The notes below the pieces were generated by a model. The model saw nothing but the letters and a program-made list of their open reading frames with translations, was not told the origin of the DNA and did no database searches. A DNA stretch of 64,000 nucleotides from Portulaca oleracea (taxonomy: Eukaryota > Streptophyta > Magnoliopsida > Caryophyllales > Portulacaceae). Positions 22,096 to 31,755 of the stretch are shown here, piece by piece. Each line of letters opens with the position of its first letter. The first letter of the stretch is position 1. The position numbers and the translations under genes were made by a program. The DNA lies in assembly GCA_029582165.1 (NCBI GenBank), contig CM055877.1, positions 32,581,249-32,645,248 on the forward strand, in the 5' to 3' direction.

Positions 22096-24246
22096 GGATC
22101 GTTTGTAAGCACTAAACCCCCCACCCGACCTTTATCATCGCTTTTATTTACTTTATCTTGTGAAGTATAAGTGTGGGGGGGTGCTTCTTCGGGGTTTTGG
22201 ATGCGATGTCTGATGGTTTTGGTGTGTTGATCTCTCCGGTTTCATTTGGCATGAGTTAGCATATTTTGGGTTTGTTTGGATGGGTTGCTCGGGTTTGCCT
22301 TGTATTGTTGGTCTTTCATGTGTTGTGGGGTTGTCTTTTGGTTGATCGATGGTTATTTTTGGTGGGCCTAGAAGTTTGTTTAAGCTTGTCTTGATTGTAT
22401 TTTGATCATTGATGGTTTGTAAATGAATATTGCTGTGATGAATGCAATGAATTAGTCATTTCGGTTGGTATGTATGGAGTTTCATCCTTATTTCCCGCCT
22501 CAATGAATGAGATTCGGGGATAAGGTAAGTCATTGGCAATGTATATTTTGAAAATAGTTTTGTTTTTCATCTTTTTAGTTTCTTTTCATAGTCTTTTAAG
22601 TTAGTATTTCCTTTCTTTTGTTTTTGGTCTCGCATGCGAGTTCTATCGATGGTAAGTCGTCTTTTGCTCTAACAATGTTTTGATTCACTCGAACGACGAC
22701 TCTGGATCGCTGTTTTAACGCTTATGAAGAGTTTGAGGTAATATCTTTCCACCCTACTCTTTTTATGTGAATTCTTACCATGATCCATCACATGCTTGGT
22801 TTTCTTTTGGGTGGCGAACCCCTTTGAGTGTTTGTGTTGGGATATCTTGTTGTTGGAGCCGTGTGGGCTCGGGTCGCCACCATTTCTACTTGCTAGTTGT
22901 TTTTGTTTGTGTTTCGTAGGTTCTCTACCCTTTTCATGTGACACCTTCCCACAATGAGGACATTGTGGAGTTTTAAGTGTGGGGGGGAGATATTCTGCTT
23001 CAAGGGTAGATCACCTAGTCATTTTGTTCCTTGTTTCCCTAGTTTTTGCTAAAATTTGAAAATTTTTATGTGAAAAAGGAGAAAAAAAGGGAGTGAAAAC
23101 CTTTTAATTTTTCTTTTCGTTTTGTCTTTGTTTGGTTTTGTTTCTTGGATCTCGTTTTCGGAGTTGAGAAGTCGTTCTTAAACTTCTTTAAAAGTAACTG
23201 GTTGGAGCATTTTCGACCCTAATTCGGGTTCTAGTCAAGACTTACCCTTAATAGACTCCTTTCATTAAGTGTCTAGTGAGACCCCCGTTCCTTTCTCTTT
23301 TTGTTGGAACCGGGAGGTTTTAGGAGCTTGTGTCTGGGTTTGTTTTGTTTCTCGCTTAGCAAAAGCAAAAAGTGCAAAAAGAAAAGAAAAGAAAGAAAAG
23401 CTTTCTTAAGATACAATAACCTGAATAAGTGGAGCGTGTCGCTGTAGACATTAACCGCCCACACTTAGCCAACCTACACGGGCCCGGTATTCGTGGTACG
23501 GCATGGATACCCCTTAACCCTCCTCCCATATCGCTTTGCGACAGAGAGGCGAATGGAAAAGACCGTGTTGGGAGGGTATACCCCTTATATGGGCCGTCCA
23601 ATTTTCGAAAGTAAGGCTAATACCGACTTTTAAAAAGCAAAAAGAAAAAAAAAGAGAAAAAGAAAAGCAAATTTCGTTGGTAAATCCAACTCAAAAAGAA
23701 AGAAAAGAAAAAGTTTTTGCTTCTTAAAAGAGTGGGGCCTCCTCAGATCACCTCACTACTCAAGCGAGGCGACCAAATGCGAGGGAGGGAAACGCTTCTC
23801 TTAGTTGTTTCGTTGTTTTCAAATTCGGACGCGAGTTTTTAGAGTCTTTTGGTTCCCGTTAAAACCTTTTCATGTGGGGTTTCGCTTGGTATAAGGTGAA
23901 GGGAGTTGAAAAATCTTTAAGATCGACTTTTATCTGAGTTTGGTGTTGTGAGATGCTCCTAACGGTTACTTTGGGAGGTTTAATCGCGTTTTCTTAGTTT
24001 GGATTGCGAGATCTTGTGAATCAAAGCCTCTGTTTTTCCTTCTTTTTGTTTTCTTCGGTTTTGTTTTCACTTTCCCTCTCTCCTTTTTCTTTGGCTTTTG
24101 TGGGCACAGCCGCTACAAACCCTCACGAGTCCATCTCGTCCACCCGGGCTGCCGGGGGGTTCAAAGGGCTTGGTGCATACGCTAAATGCACCCGTTTCTC
24201 TCCCACGACAGAGGAGTTAGTGTTAGTTAATTAGTTTTTGTTTTGT
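22096..24246 (+). other. Long 3' untranslated region of element B
   Basis: About 2.1 kb without a credible gene. It holds two extra purine tracts copying the true one: AAGTGTGGGGGGG at 22169 and AAGTGTGGGGGGGAG at 22975. An A/G-rich section occurs at 23350-23410 and 23630-23720. Confidence 0.55.
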
Positions 24247-24285
24247 TTTGCTCGGGACGAGCAAAGGTTTAAGTGTGGGGGGGGG
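24247..24285 (+). promoter_or_regulatory. Hairpin plus polypurine tract of element B
   Basis: A perfect stem TTTGCTCG/CGAGCAAA with loop GGA (24247-24265) is followed by AAGTGTGGGGGGGGG (24271-24285) abutting the LTR. The tract primes plus-strand DNA synthesis in this family. Confidence 0.75.
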
Positions 24286-24566
24286 TGTTTAGACCCGTTT
24301 TCGCGTCTAAATACCATCTAAATCCTTAGGCTTTTGACTTGTCTCGTAGCTCGTTTTAATAACCTTTAATGCGTTTTGGTTATTTTTATAGTTTCCGAAG
24401 GTTTTACTCAAAACGATGCTAAATGGGCAATGTTTGCACCAATCTTGGGAATCCCGAGATTCCCTAAGATTCTCCGAGCCCTGGTCGTGTCAAAGGCAGC
24501 GGAAACGGAAGGGCCGAGTATGTCGAAAGCGCGGAAACGCAAGGATCGAGTCGAAGAGCGCCGAAG

Positions 24567-24692
24567 GGTAGCCCCCACCACGCCTGCCGTAGCGGGCACT
24601 ACGCCTCCAAATCCCTTGTGGCCGATTGCAAGCTCCCAGGCGTCGAAGGGTAGCCCCCGCGACCAAATTCCGTAGCGGGCGCTACGCCCTGA
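24567..24692. repeat. GC-rich duplicated palindrome module in element B LTR
   Basis: Two copies of GAAGGGTAGCCCCC, each followed by CCGTAGCGGGCACTACGCC or CCGTAGCGGGCGCTACGCC, about 95 bp apart. The second contains the palindromic core GTAGCGGGCGCTAC. Confidence 0.7.
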
Positions 24693-24712
24693 AGGAACCA
24701 TGTGGCCGAGAT

Positions 24713-25056
24713 AGACTGGTCACGGTCACCTTAACCGTAGCCACGGTTAGATTGAAGCCAAATACCCAAAGAAGGAGTTGCAACCCGAGAACAACCGTGG
24801 TCACGGTCAACCTGACCGTAGCCACGCTGAGATCACTGTCCTGCCCAAGGAAGAGGTTGGCCGAACAAGACCGTGGTCACGGTCTCCCATGACCGTAGCC
24901 ACGGCGGTGCGAAGGAGCGAAGAGTTGCCAACCCTAAATCGCCTACACCGTGCCCACGGTGCCTGGGTACCGTGCCCACGGTACTGCGAAGCGAAGTTGA
25001 GTTCTGCTTGCCTTACGCATGACCATGGCCACGGTCACCTTGACTGTGCCCACGGT
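24713..25056. repeat. Palindrome-pair array in element B LTR
   Basis: Ten 14-bp palindromes (ACCGTGGTCACGGT and variants) in five pairs: 24713/24734, 24794/24815, 24870/24892, 24947/24969 and 25022/25043. Start-to-start distances are 21, 21, 22, 22 and 21 bp, and pairs recur about every 75-81 bp. It has the same architecture as the array at 16465-16730. Confidence 0.9.
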
Positions 25057-26186
25057 CCCCTGCGGGACACGTTTTGTCTGTAGTGTTAAGTGATGAGTTT
25101 TGGGTAACAACCTGAGTTACTATATATTGTTTTAGGTCATTTTAGCAGAGGGACATCTTTAGACAATCTTTACTAAGCTTTTACCTAGCTTTTATGATAC
25201 TTTTAGCCTTATTTTATCACATTTTAAGCTTTGGATTAGAGAGTTAGTGAAGATCTTTGCTGAGTTTATTGATTCTTGTATTGGATTCTCTCAAGTTTTA
25301 TTTCAAGTTTGAAGATTATTATCATATTTGGAGCATTGGAGCATTTATTATTCAGAGTTTTTTTTGCCTCTTTGTCATCAATCAATGAGCATTTCTTAAC
25401 CTTTCTTTCTTTTATTTCATAGTCCATCTATTAATCTCTGTTTTTGCTTTTGTTGCTTTTATTGATTTTGTTGATTGTTTGTTGTTATCTCGTTTATCTT
25501 TTTAAGCATGACTAATGTTGTTGATGATAGTATCATGATAGTTAGGATGTTTAGTGGCTAGAACCCTAATGGGTTAGGGAGATATTAAGGGTGTGAATGG
25601 GTGATTAGGTTTGGGTTAGTAATATTAGTGAGTAACTAGTTAGGAAATCAACTTCCCAACCCTATCCTTCCCTCAAGTGGGATGTAATTGGGTGCGAAAG
25701 CATCCCGAATACATCCAATGATTGTTGGAAGGTAGGAATTGGGATAGTTAGTGTTCTAGTTCGCGAAAGCGAATAGAAACTAACTAGGAAATTTCGTTTC
25801 ATCGACTCCCCGGGTCTGTCTATGGACTTTGGGGAAGTCAATCCGGACTTTCCTTGAAAGAGGAAACCCGGTGAGTATTTTCCAACGGAGTTACCATTTG
25901 ATTTCCCCTTCTTGTTACTCTCTTGCTGCAAAACCCATTTCCTTATCCCCGTTTGCATCCCAAAAGTCTCCCGACACCCATTGTCTCACCTTTTTGACCG
26001 AACTTAGTGTGTTTGTGCTGTTTTTATCTCAAAAATCTATCACCCTTTCTTGATCCTAAACCCTACCTAGAGTCAAGTAATTGTTGTGAAGGCCCCTAGC
26101 TCCCTGTGGAAGAACGATATTACCGAGGTCTGACAAACCGCTGTACAACGTGCTATTACGTACACCGTGCGCTTGTGGTCCTGTCA

Positions 26187-27560
26187 GAAGAATAAAGAAA
26201 AAAGAGGATCTAAGTGGATCATGAACTGACTCATCGTAATCGACCGGTTACAATGAGGCGATTTAGAGATCCAGATTATCACACAAAGTTAGAGACATAA
26301 AACGGGATCTTCAGCTAACCAGCGAGGTACGATGGCCAAATTCAATTTGTCTCCTTTTCTTCCCTTCATCCTTTAGCCCAATCACACATTAAATAGATTA
26401 AAATAGAAAGAAACTTACAGTAAGAAGCTAATTAAAGACTAAAAATTAAGACAATCATGAATAAAAAGAGTTGATAGTTAATTTTAAAGTCAAATTAACA
26501 AACTATGCTGATTAACTTCAGCTTAAGAACTAAAAGATAGGTTCGCAGGTAATGAAATATCTTTCCCTTCTATCGCGCAACCAATTTTTCGGTTAACTTC
26601 TCATATTGTGCAAGTAATTGATTCGTAATCAACTTTCCAATATATACTACATCGATTTTCAATTTTAAGAGGAATCAATACTTTACAAGCGAATCTCGAA
26701 GAGGTTTCATAAAGTATTAGATTCAAGTATTTCATATCACCTTGAATTCACGAAGAAACAACAGGAGATTGCTATTAGCATATCACTCCCATCATCAAAT
26801 GATGTCAATCGCAGCTAAACAATGACGTCAACTGCCAACTGCATCCCTTGAGGAGATAGAGGAAACAAATTGATGATAAATATTGTTCTTCCAAAAACTG
26901 AAAGTAGCCATGCAAACTGACCTTATGAGATTGTGCCATGAGCATTTGTATGATGAATCTACAACAACAAATTTACTTGTCATATATGAAGATACAGAGA
27001 GATAGTGTAGCACTTACAATCATTAACTACTACAGTCACCTTTTGCCTTCTTGAACGTCGATCTCAATATGTCTCTGTCTTACTCCCACTCTCATATTCT
27101 TACCAAGATAATCAACGATACTATTACTCAATAGGGTCTATTTTAATATGCAATTCAAGTAAGGTTTTGGGCCATTTACACCTTTTGTTTGAGTTCTTTA
27201 TATGATTCTAAAGATAATTATAGTAGTAATAAGGTTTTGGACCATTTTAATAATAGTAATAGCACGCAGTACCTTGGTTGTTTCATTTTACATTTTTTTC
27301 TTAGAAACATTTCATTGTAATTCAACTCAACTTTTGAGTTGTTTACTCTTTTTGGTTGATTATTTATTACTGGCCATTTTTAGGGTCTATATGTTCACTT
27401 TTTACAGTTTTTTTCACTTTCAAAATTTAGGGCATATACTGTAGATGGATAAGGACTTTCTATGGCATTCATGACCAATGGTAATTATGTTATTTATCCC
27501 TAGACTCATGCTATCATAACGTATATTTATTACATAATGTGGTTGCTAACGCACATACTA
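26187..27560. other. Unassigned AT-rich sequence
   Basis: No gene recognised on either strand. A short minus-strand ORF (26828-27013) has no known domain. May be part of an older degenerate element. Confidence 0.4.
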
Positions 27561-27564
27561 ATTG

Positions 27565-27965
27565 TTACCGGTACAGAGTATCGATGATCAGAGCTGATAC
27601 CACAGGAATGATGAATGTAACAATGTTTGACAAATAGGTGAATCAATCTTTAGTGAAACAACACCAAAGCTTGTTAAAGAAGAGTACTTAAGATAGTTGT
27701 CCATTTCATCCTATTGATGTAAATGATATCTATTGTGGGTGACTTTTCGTAATGCTACCATTCTTCTTTTAATATCTTATTCATATAGACACATGTGTAG
27801 CATATTTTTAAATTTTCTTAGGATCTACGAGATGTCACAAATAAGTTATTAGCTCAGAACATCTGTGTTATTACTGTTGGCTTTATTTTCATCATTCAAG
27901 CTCCTACGACACTCAATGTTGATATCAACATCGATTTCGTCTGCTTAGCATCATGGGATGATGAA
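27565..27965 (+). pseudogene. Possible fragment of an RPA-like (OB-fold) gene
   Basis: One frame reads YRVSMIRADTTGMMNVTMFDK, resembling the OB-fold of plant RPA70-like proteins (a pattern like DxTGxxxxxxFD). After an intron-like stretch ending TTTTCTTAG (27822) it reads DLRDVTNKLLAQNICVITVG. Stops separate the pieces. RPA-like genes often occur inside plant Helitrons. Weak support: recognition is by pattern only. Confidence 0.25.
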
Positions 27966-28182
27966 TAAGAATATATGGTCGAACACCTAATATACGTACA
28001 ACATTGATATTCGCTTAAAACCCTTTTAATTCGAATGAGTAGTTCACAAATATTAATTAAATTACATGACAATTTATGACACTTTCAATATGCTTCCCTT
28101 TAGTCAAACTATCACTTTAGTGTTGTTTTTCTTTTACATCTCATTATTTTTTGTCGTTGTATTTCTTTTCTATTACAATTTA

Positions 28183-28210
28183 CTAGGTCTCAACCCGTGC
28201 GATGCACGGA
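28183..28210 (-). mobile_element. Candidate Helitron 3' terminus
   Basis: Read on the minus strand, a hairpin CCGTGC-ATC-GCACGG is followed by GGTTGAGAC and then CTAG with a T after it. That is the hairpin-near-CTRR layout of Helitron 3' ends. The element would extend to the right. I could not place a convincing 5' TC end. Confidence 0.35.
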
Positions 28211-28784
28211 GTGAACTAAATTAGTTACTTTTAAAATTTTATGATAGTCATGGACAGTTACTGTTCATACAAAGTAAACCAAATGAAATATTAATTAAAT
28301 TATTACATGGAAAACATCATAGTAATTTAAATGACATCTATAGATATAATTTTAAAAGAACAAAATATCAATCATATTGTCAAATTAAAAAACATCATAA
28401 CAAATTATTCAAACACTATATATATATATATATATAATAAAAAAACATAGGGGCCAACAATTAAGTTGCAAAAAAGAAATCGGTCTAATATTTTTCAAAT
28501 TAACAGTAAGTACTTAATAAATGACAATGATATGTTTACAACTTAAAAGATAGATATCCATAAGCATAAAAAATTAACCAAAAAAGCCAAAAGGAAAACT
28601 ATATTATTCAAATATACTATGTGTGTTATGTATATATCATAATCTACACCCAAATATCTATGACAATAGAGACAACAATTTCCCCTAATAATAACAGGCC
28701 CAAAAATAAAATTTGACAAAAATAATTCAGCCCAACCCAATTAGATAAAATACTAATGATATATACTCTTAAAATGAGTCAAAT

Positions 28785-28959
28785 AAATGTTTTTTTGGAC
28801 AATTATTTTATTTCGTATATCTACTCTGAATACGATTTAAATGGTCCACTTCAAATATCATGGTGTTTGAACAATTATTGTAATTCGTATATATACTGAA
28901 AAAATGATTCGATTAAAACAATTCAAATATCAGGTTGTTTTGGACAATTGTTTTAATCC

Positions 28960-28970
<11 letters not shown>
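28785..28970. repeat. About 74-bp tandem repeat, three degenerate copies
   Basis: Copies share GGACAATTATTTTATTTCG / GAACAATTATTGTAATTCG / GGACAATTGTTTTAATCCG, each followed by TATAT, at about 28797, 28868 and 28943. A related piece reappears at about 29573. Confidence 0.5.

Positions 28971-29009
<39 letters not shown>
28961..29009. repeat. (TA)n microsatellite
   Basis: About 48 bp of TA, interrupted by MITE copy 1, which begins at its right edge. TA continues after the MITE at 29547. Confidence 0.9.
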
Positions 29010-29011
<2 letters not shown>

Positions 29012-29544
29012 ATTGGATTCTAATAATCCCTACTTTCACCAATTGGACAATGGTGGACCGTACTTTCACTTTGTATTCTGGTGGTCCAAAATAAAATAAA
29101 ATTGGATTGTAGTGGGATATTTTCAAGGGAATCATAGATTTTGTGTTGGATTTGATTCAAAACTTAGTATAACACTTTACAATGATTTTTAATGAATTTA
29201 CAGCGTTTCTCCCAATTTTTTTTCATTTTTTTACTATTTTTACGATTTTTTCACTTTTATTATTTTTAAAAAATCATAATAATAATTCGGAGTCTCAAAA
29301 AAATAATTTTAAAAATGTTTTAGAAACTACAATTCATTAACTTTCTAGGGGCAGGAACGAAAAAAACAAAAACAATATAGTGTAGGAATGAAAAAAATAA
29401 GAAGGATGTGGATGTGGATGTGGATGTGGATTTGGTACCACTACAATCCAATTTTTTTTTTTTGGACCGCCAGAATACAAAGTGAAAGTACGGTCCACCA
29501 TTGTCCAATTGGTGAAAGTAGGGATTATTAGAATCCAATTATCC
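29010..29544. mobile_element. MITE copy 1 with about 100-bp TIRs
   Basis: Left arm AATTGGATTCTAATAATCCC... and right arm ...GGGATTATTAGAATCCAATT are near-perfect inverted repeats of about 100 bp, sharing GTGGACCGTACTTTCAC and TGGACAATGG. The insert lies in a TA microsatellite. Its interior has a (GGATGT)n run at 29403-29433. The same family, with the interior inverted, is at 49694-50169. No coding capacity. Confidence 0.85.
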
Positions 29545-29696
29545 TATATATATATATACTCTAAAAATACTCTAAAATTGTTTTAATTCAAATATCATAT
29601 TAGTGATTTAGACATTTATAGAAAAAATATTTTGAGATAATATTACTCTTAAAATGATTAGATATTTGAAGTTGGAGTGAACAAAATTAGTACGGT

Positions 29697-29753
29697 GGGT
29701 AATGCTACCCGCTTGCTTTTCGTCGCCCCCCTTTTTACTATTGTCGCCCACCT
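29697..29753 (+). repeat. MULE left terminal inverted repeat
   Basis: Contains TTTTCGTCGCCCCCCT and TTACTATTGTCGCCCACC, both found reversed at the right end. The extreme left has an extra hairpin GGGTAATGCTACCC not present on the right. Confidence 0.85.
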
Positions 29754-29896
29754 TTCGCATAATATTTCCAACCCACGCCCTTGAAACTCATAACTTCACT
29801 CTCCACTATCTCTCTAGTTTATCTCTCTAGAAAACGCTCTCAACCATCGACCACCACAAACCACCCTCATACCGGGATTTAATCGACGAATTTGAG

Positions 29897-31745
29897 GTAT
29901 GTTTCGAATTTGTATTTTGAATTTGAGGTTTTATATTTTGTAAATATGTATTTCGACCGAAAAAACGCAAAAAAAAATAAAAAAAAGCATCCGGGACGGC
30001 TGCCGCGCAAAACGCACGGCAAGCCGCCGCCGGTGCGGCGCCTAGATCCCGGCACGGGTGCCGCAACGGCGGCGGCTCGCCGTGTGTTTCGCACGGCAGC
30101 CCACCCGACCTTTTTTTTAAATTTTTTTTCGTTTTTTTAAAAATATTAATTTTATTAATATTAATTATTATTGTTATGTTTAGTAATATTGTTATTGTTA
30201 TGTTTATTAATATTGTTATTGTTATTTTTATTAATATTATTATTGATAATAATTGTTATTAATATTAGTATTGTTAATAATTGTTATTAATATTATTATT
30301 GTTAAATAATAAATAAAAATTAAATATTATATTTATTAAAGTTATTATTGTTATTATTAAATATGATAATTATTAATATTGTTATTATTAATATTATTGT
30401 AATTATGTGTTAATTTGATAATTATTAGTGATTAATTGTATTATTATTATTAATATTGTGTTATGAAAATTAGATTAATATTAATATTGTTAATATTAAC
30501 ATTAATGTTAAGCATGTGTTAATATGACAATTAGTAGTGATTAATATCAGTGATTAGTGATTCGTTGTTAATATTTGATGCGTTAATATTATTTATTGAT
30601 TAAGCATGTGTTAATATTTGTGATTAATTGTGTTAGAAAAAAATTTTAATTGTGATGTAGGGTTAAGTTTAGGGGTTAGTGTATTCCGAATAGTTTATAT
30701 GTAGTTGTGTTAAAAGGATGTTGAGTTTGGATGATTTTGGTTGTTATTTGTAAGTAAGTTGGCGTATAAAGTTGGTATGGGTAATTTATTCATAATCCAA
30801 CATAATTGTCAACTTATGTACTCATAACTCCAAATGATGACATAATAGTTATGTCACATCCATTTAATAACTTAGGTACTCAACAACCAGTTGATACGTA
30901 AGTGAATAGGTTATTTTGTGATGGTAGGTTAGGATAATAATTATGTTAATGTATAGTTATAGTATGTTAGTTGTATACATCAAAAAAAGAGGTTGAGTTT
31001 TGGGTCATGTTAGTGTCGAAGGAGAGTGTGTGTTGTAACCTGATAATGTATGGTTGAGAAGGTTAACCAATGCCCCGCATCAACTCTCGTTTATTTGTTT
31101 GGTTCCCAAAAGTAGCCCACATCGGTGAAATTGGCGAGTGCGGTGCTTTGGGAGTTAGAAGCGTGTTAGATTCGGTACAATGCAATGTTTCTATTGTGCA
31201 TCTGGTGGGTCAATAAGATAAGGCGGATCGAAAGGAAGCTAGTAGTGAAGTGCACAAATCGTCGTGTTGGACTTTCATGCATGTAAGATTCATAGGTCCA
31301 TCAAAGCATTGAACGATGATACAAATTCACTGCTTGGATGGACCTGTGAATCTTACATGCAAGAAAGCCCAACACGATTTGTATTAGACCCTTCACTACT
31401 AGATTCTCTTTCAGATCCGCCTTATCTTGTTGGCCACCAGGCTGCACAATAGAAACATTGCATTGTATTGAATCTGATACGCTTCTAACTCCCGAGCATC
31501 AGACCTCGCGCAATTTCATCTGGCGATAGTGCGTTAATTTTGGGAACCAAACAATTAAACGAGAAGTCTGGTGATGAAAGTCTTTTTCAACCATAGATTA
31601 ACAGTTAAACAACACACTCTCCTTGGACAATAACATGATCCTCTTGCCTCGTGACACGATTTAGTTAACCAACACACGTTAACCCATTTGCGTATATTCT
31701 TGCGGCTTAAATGATTATTATGTTATGTATGTCTTCATTTTGCAG
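29897..31745 (+). other. Leader intron of the MULE plant mobile domain gene
   Basis: A donor GAG/GTATGT at 29896/29897 follows a short leader. A T-rich tract ending TTTTGCAG at 31745 is the acceptor, 10 bp before an ATG. The intron contains a GC-rich island (29990-30105), an ATTATT-rich stretch (30110-30660) and a 630-bp foldback (31005-31638). The transposase gene at the other end has the same arrangement. Confidence 0.5.
31005..31638. repeat. Long imperfect foldback, arms about 300 bp
   Basis: The left arm (31005-31302) pairs with the right arm (31337-31638) around a 34-nt loop. Inner pair: CATAGGTCCATC with GATGGACCTGTG. Middle pair: GATAAGGCGGATC with GATCCGCCTTATC. Outer pair: AAGGAGAGTGTG with CACACTCTCCTT. 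Mismatches are scattered, so the arms have diverged or were never identical. It could be a foldback transposon or a hairpin RNA source. The small ORF spanning it is a by-product. Confidence 0.85.
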
Positions 31746-31755
31746 GTGATCTAAA

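Larger units (their letters stand above)
12176..26186 (+). mobile_element. Element B: degenerate Athila-lineage Ty3/gypsy retrotransposon
   Basis: Order seen: protease, reverse transcriptase, RNase H, integrase (12176-16027), a spacer with palindrome pairs, a solo-LTR insertion (17090-20510), an ATHILA ORF-1-like frame (20727-22095), a long 3' UTR, polypurine tract and 3' LTR (24286-26186). Athila placement rests on the DLGASVSVMP protease motif, the RT/RNase H motifs and the ORF-1-like gene downstream of pol. The gag part and 5' LTR are absent from the window, probably lying left of element A. Frameshifts and stops show it is dead. Confidence 0.8.
24286..26186 (+). repeat. 3' LTR of element B
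   Basis: Starts TGTTTAGACCCG directly after the purine tract and is taken to end at CCTGTCA (26186), giving 1901 bp. The matching 5' LTR and the target duplication are not in the window, so the end is inferred from the terminal CA. It carries the five-pair palindrome array at 24713-25056. Confidence 0.65.

Noticed and set aside
31264..31452. 62-residue plus-strand ORF
   Set aside because: It spans the loop of the foldback, so its two halves are complementary copies. There is no independent support for coding.
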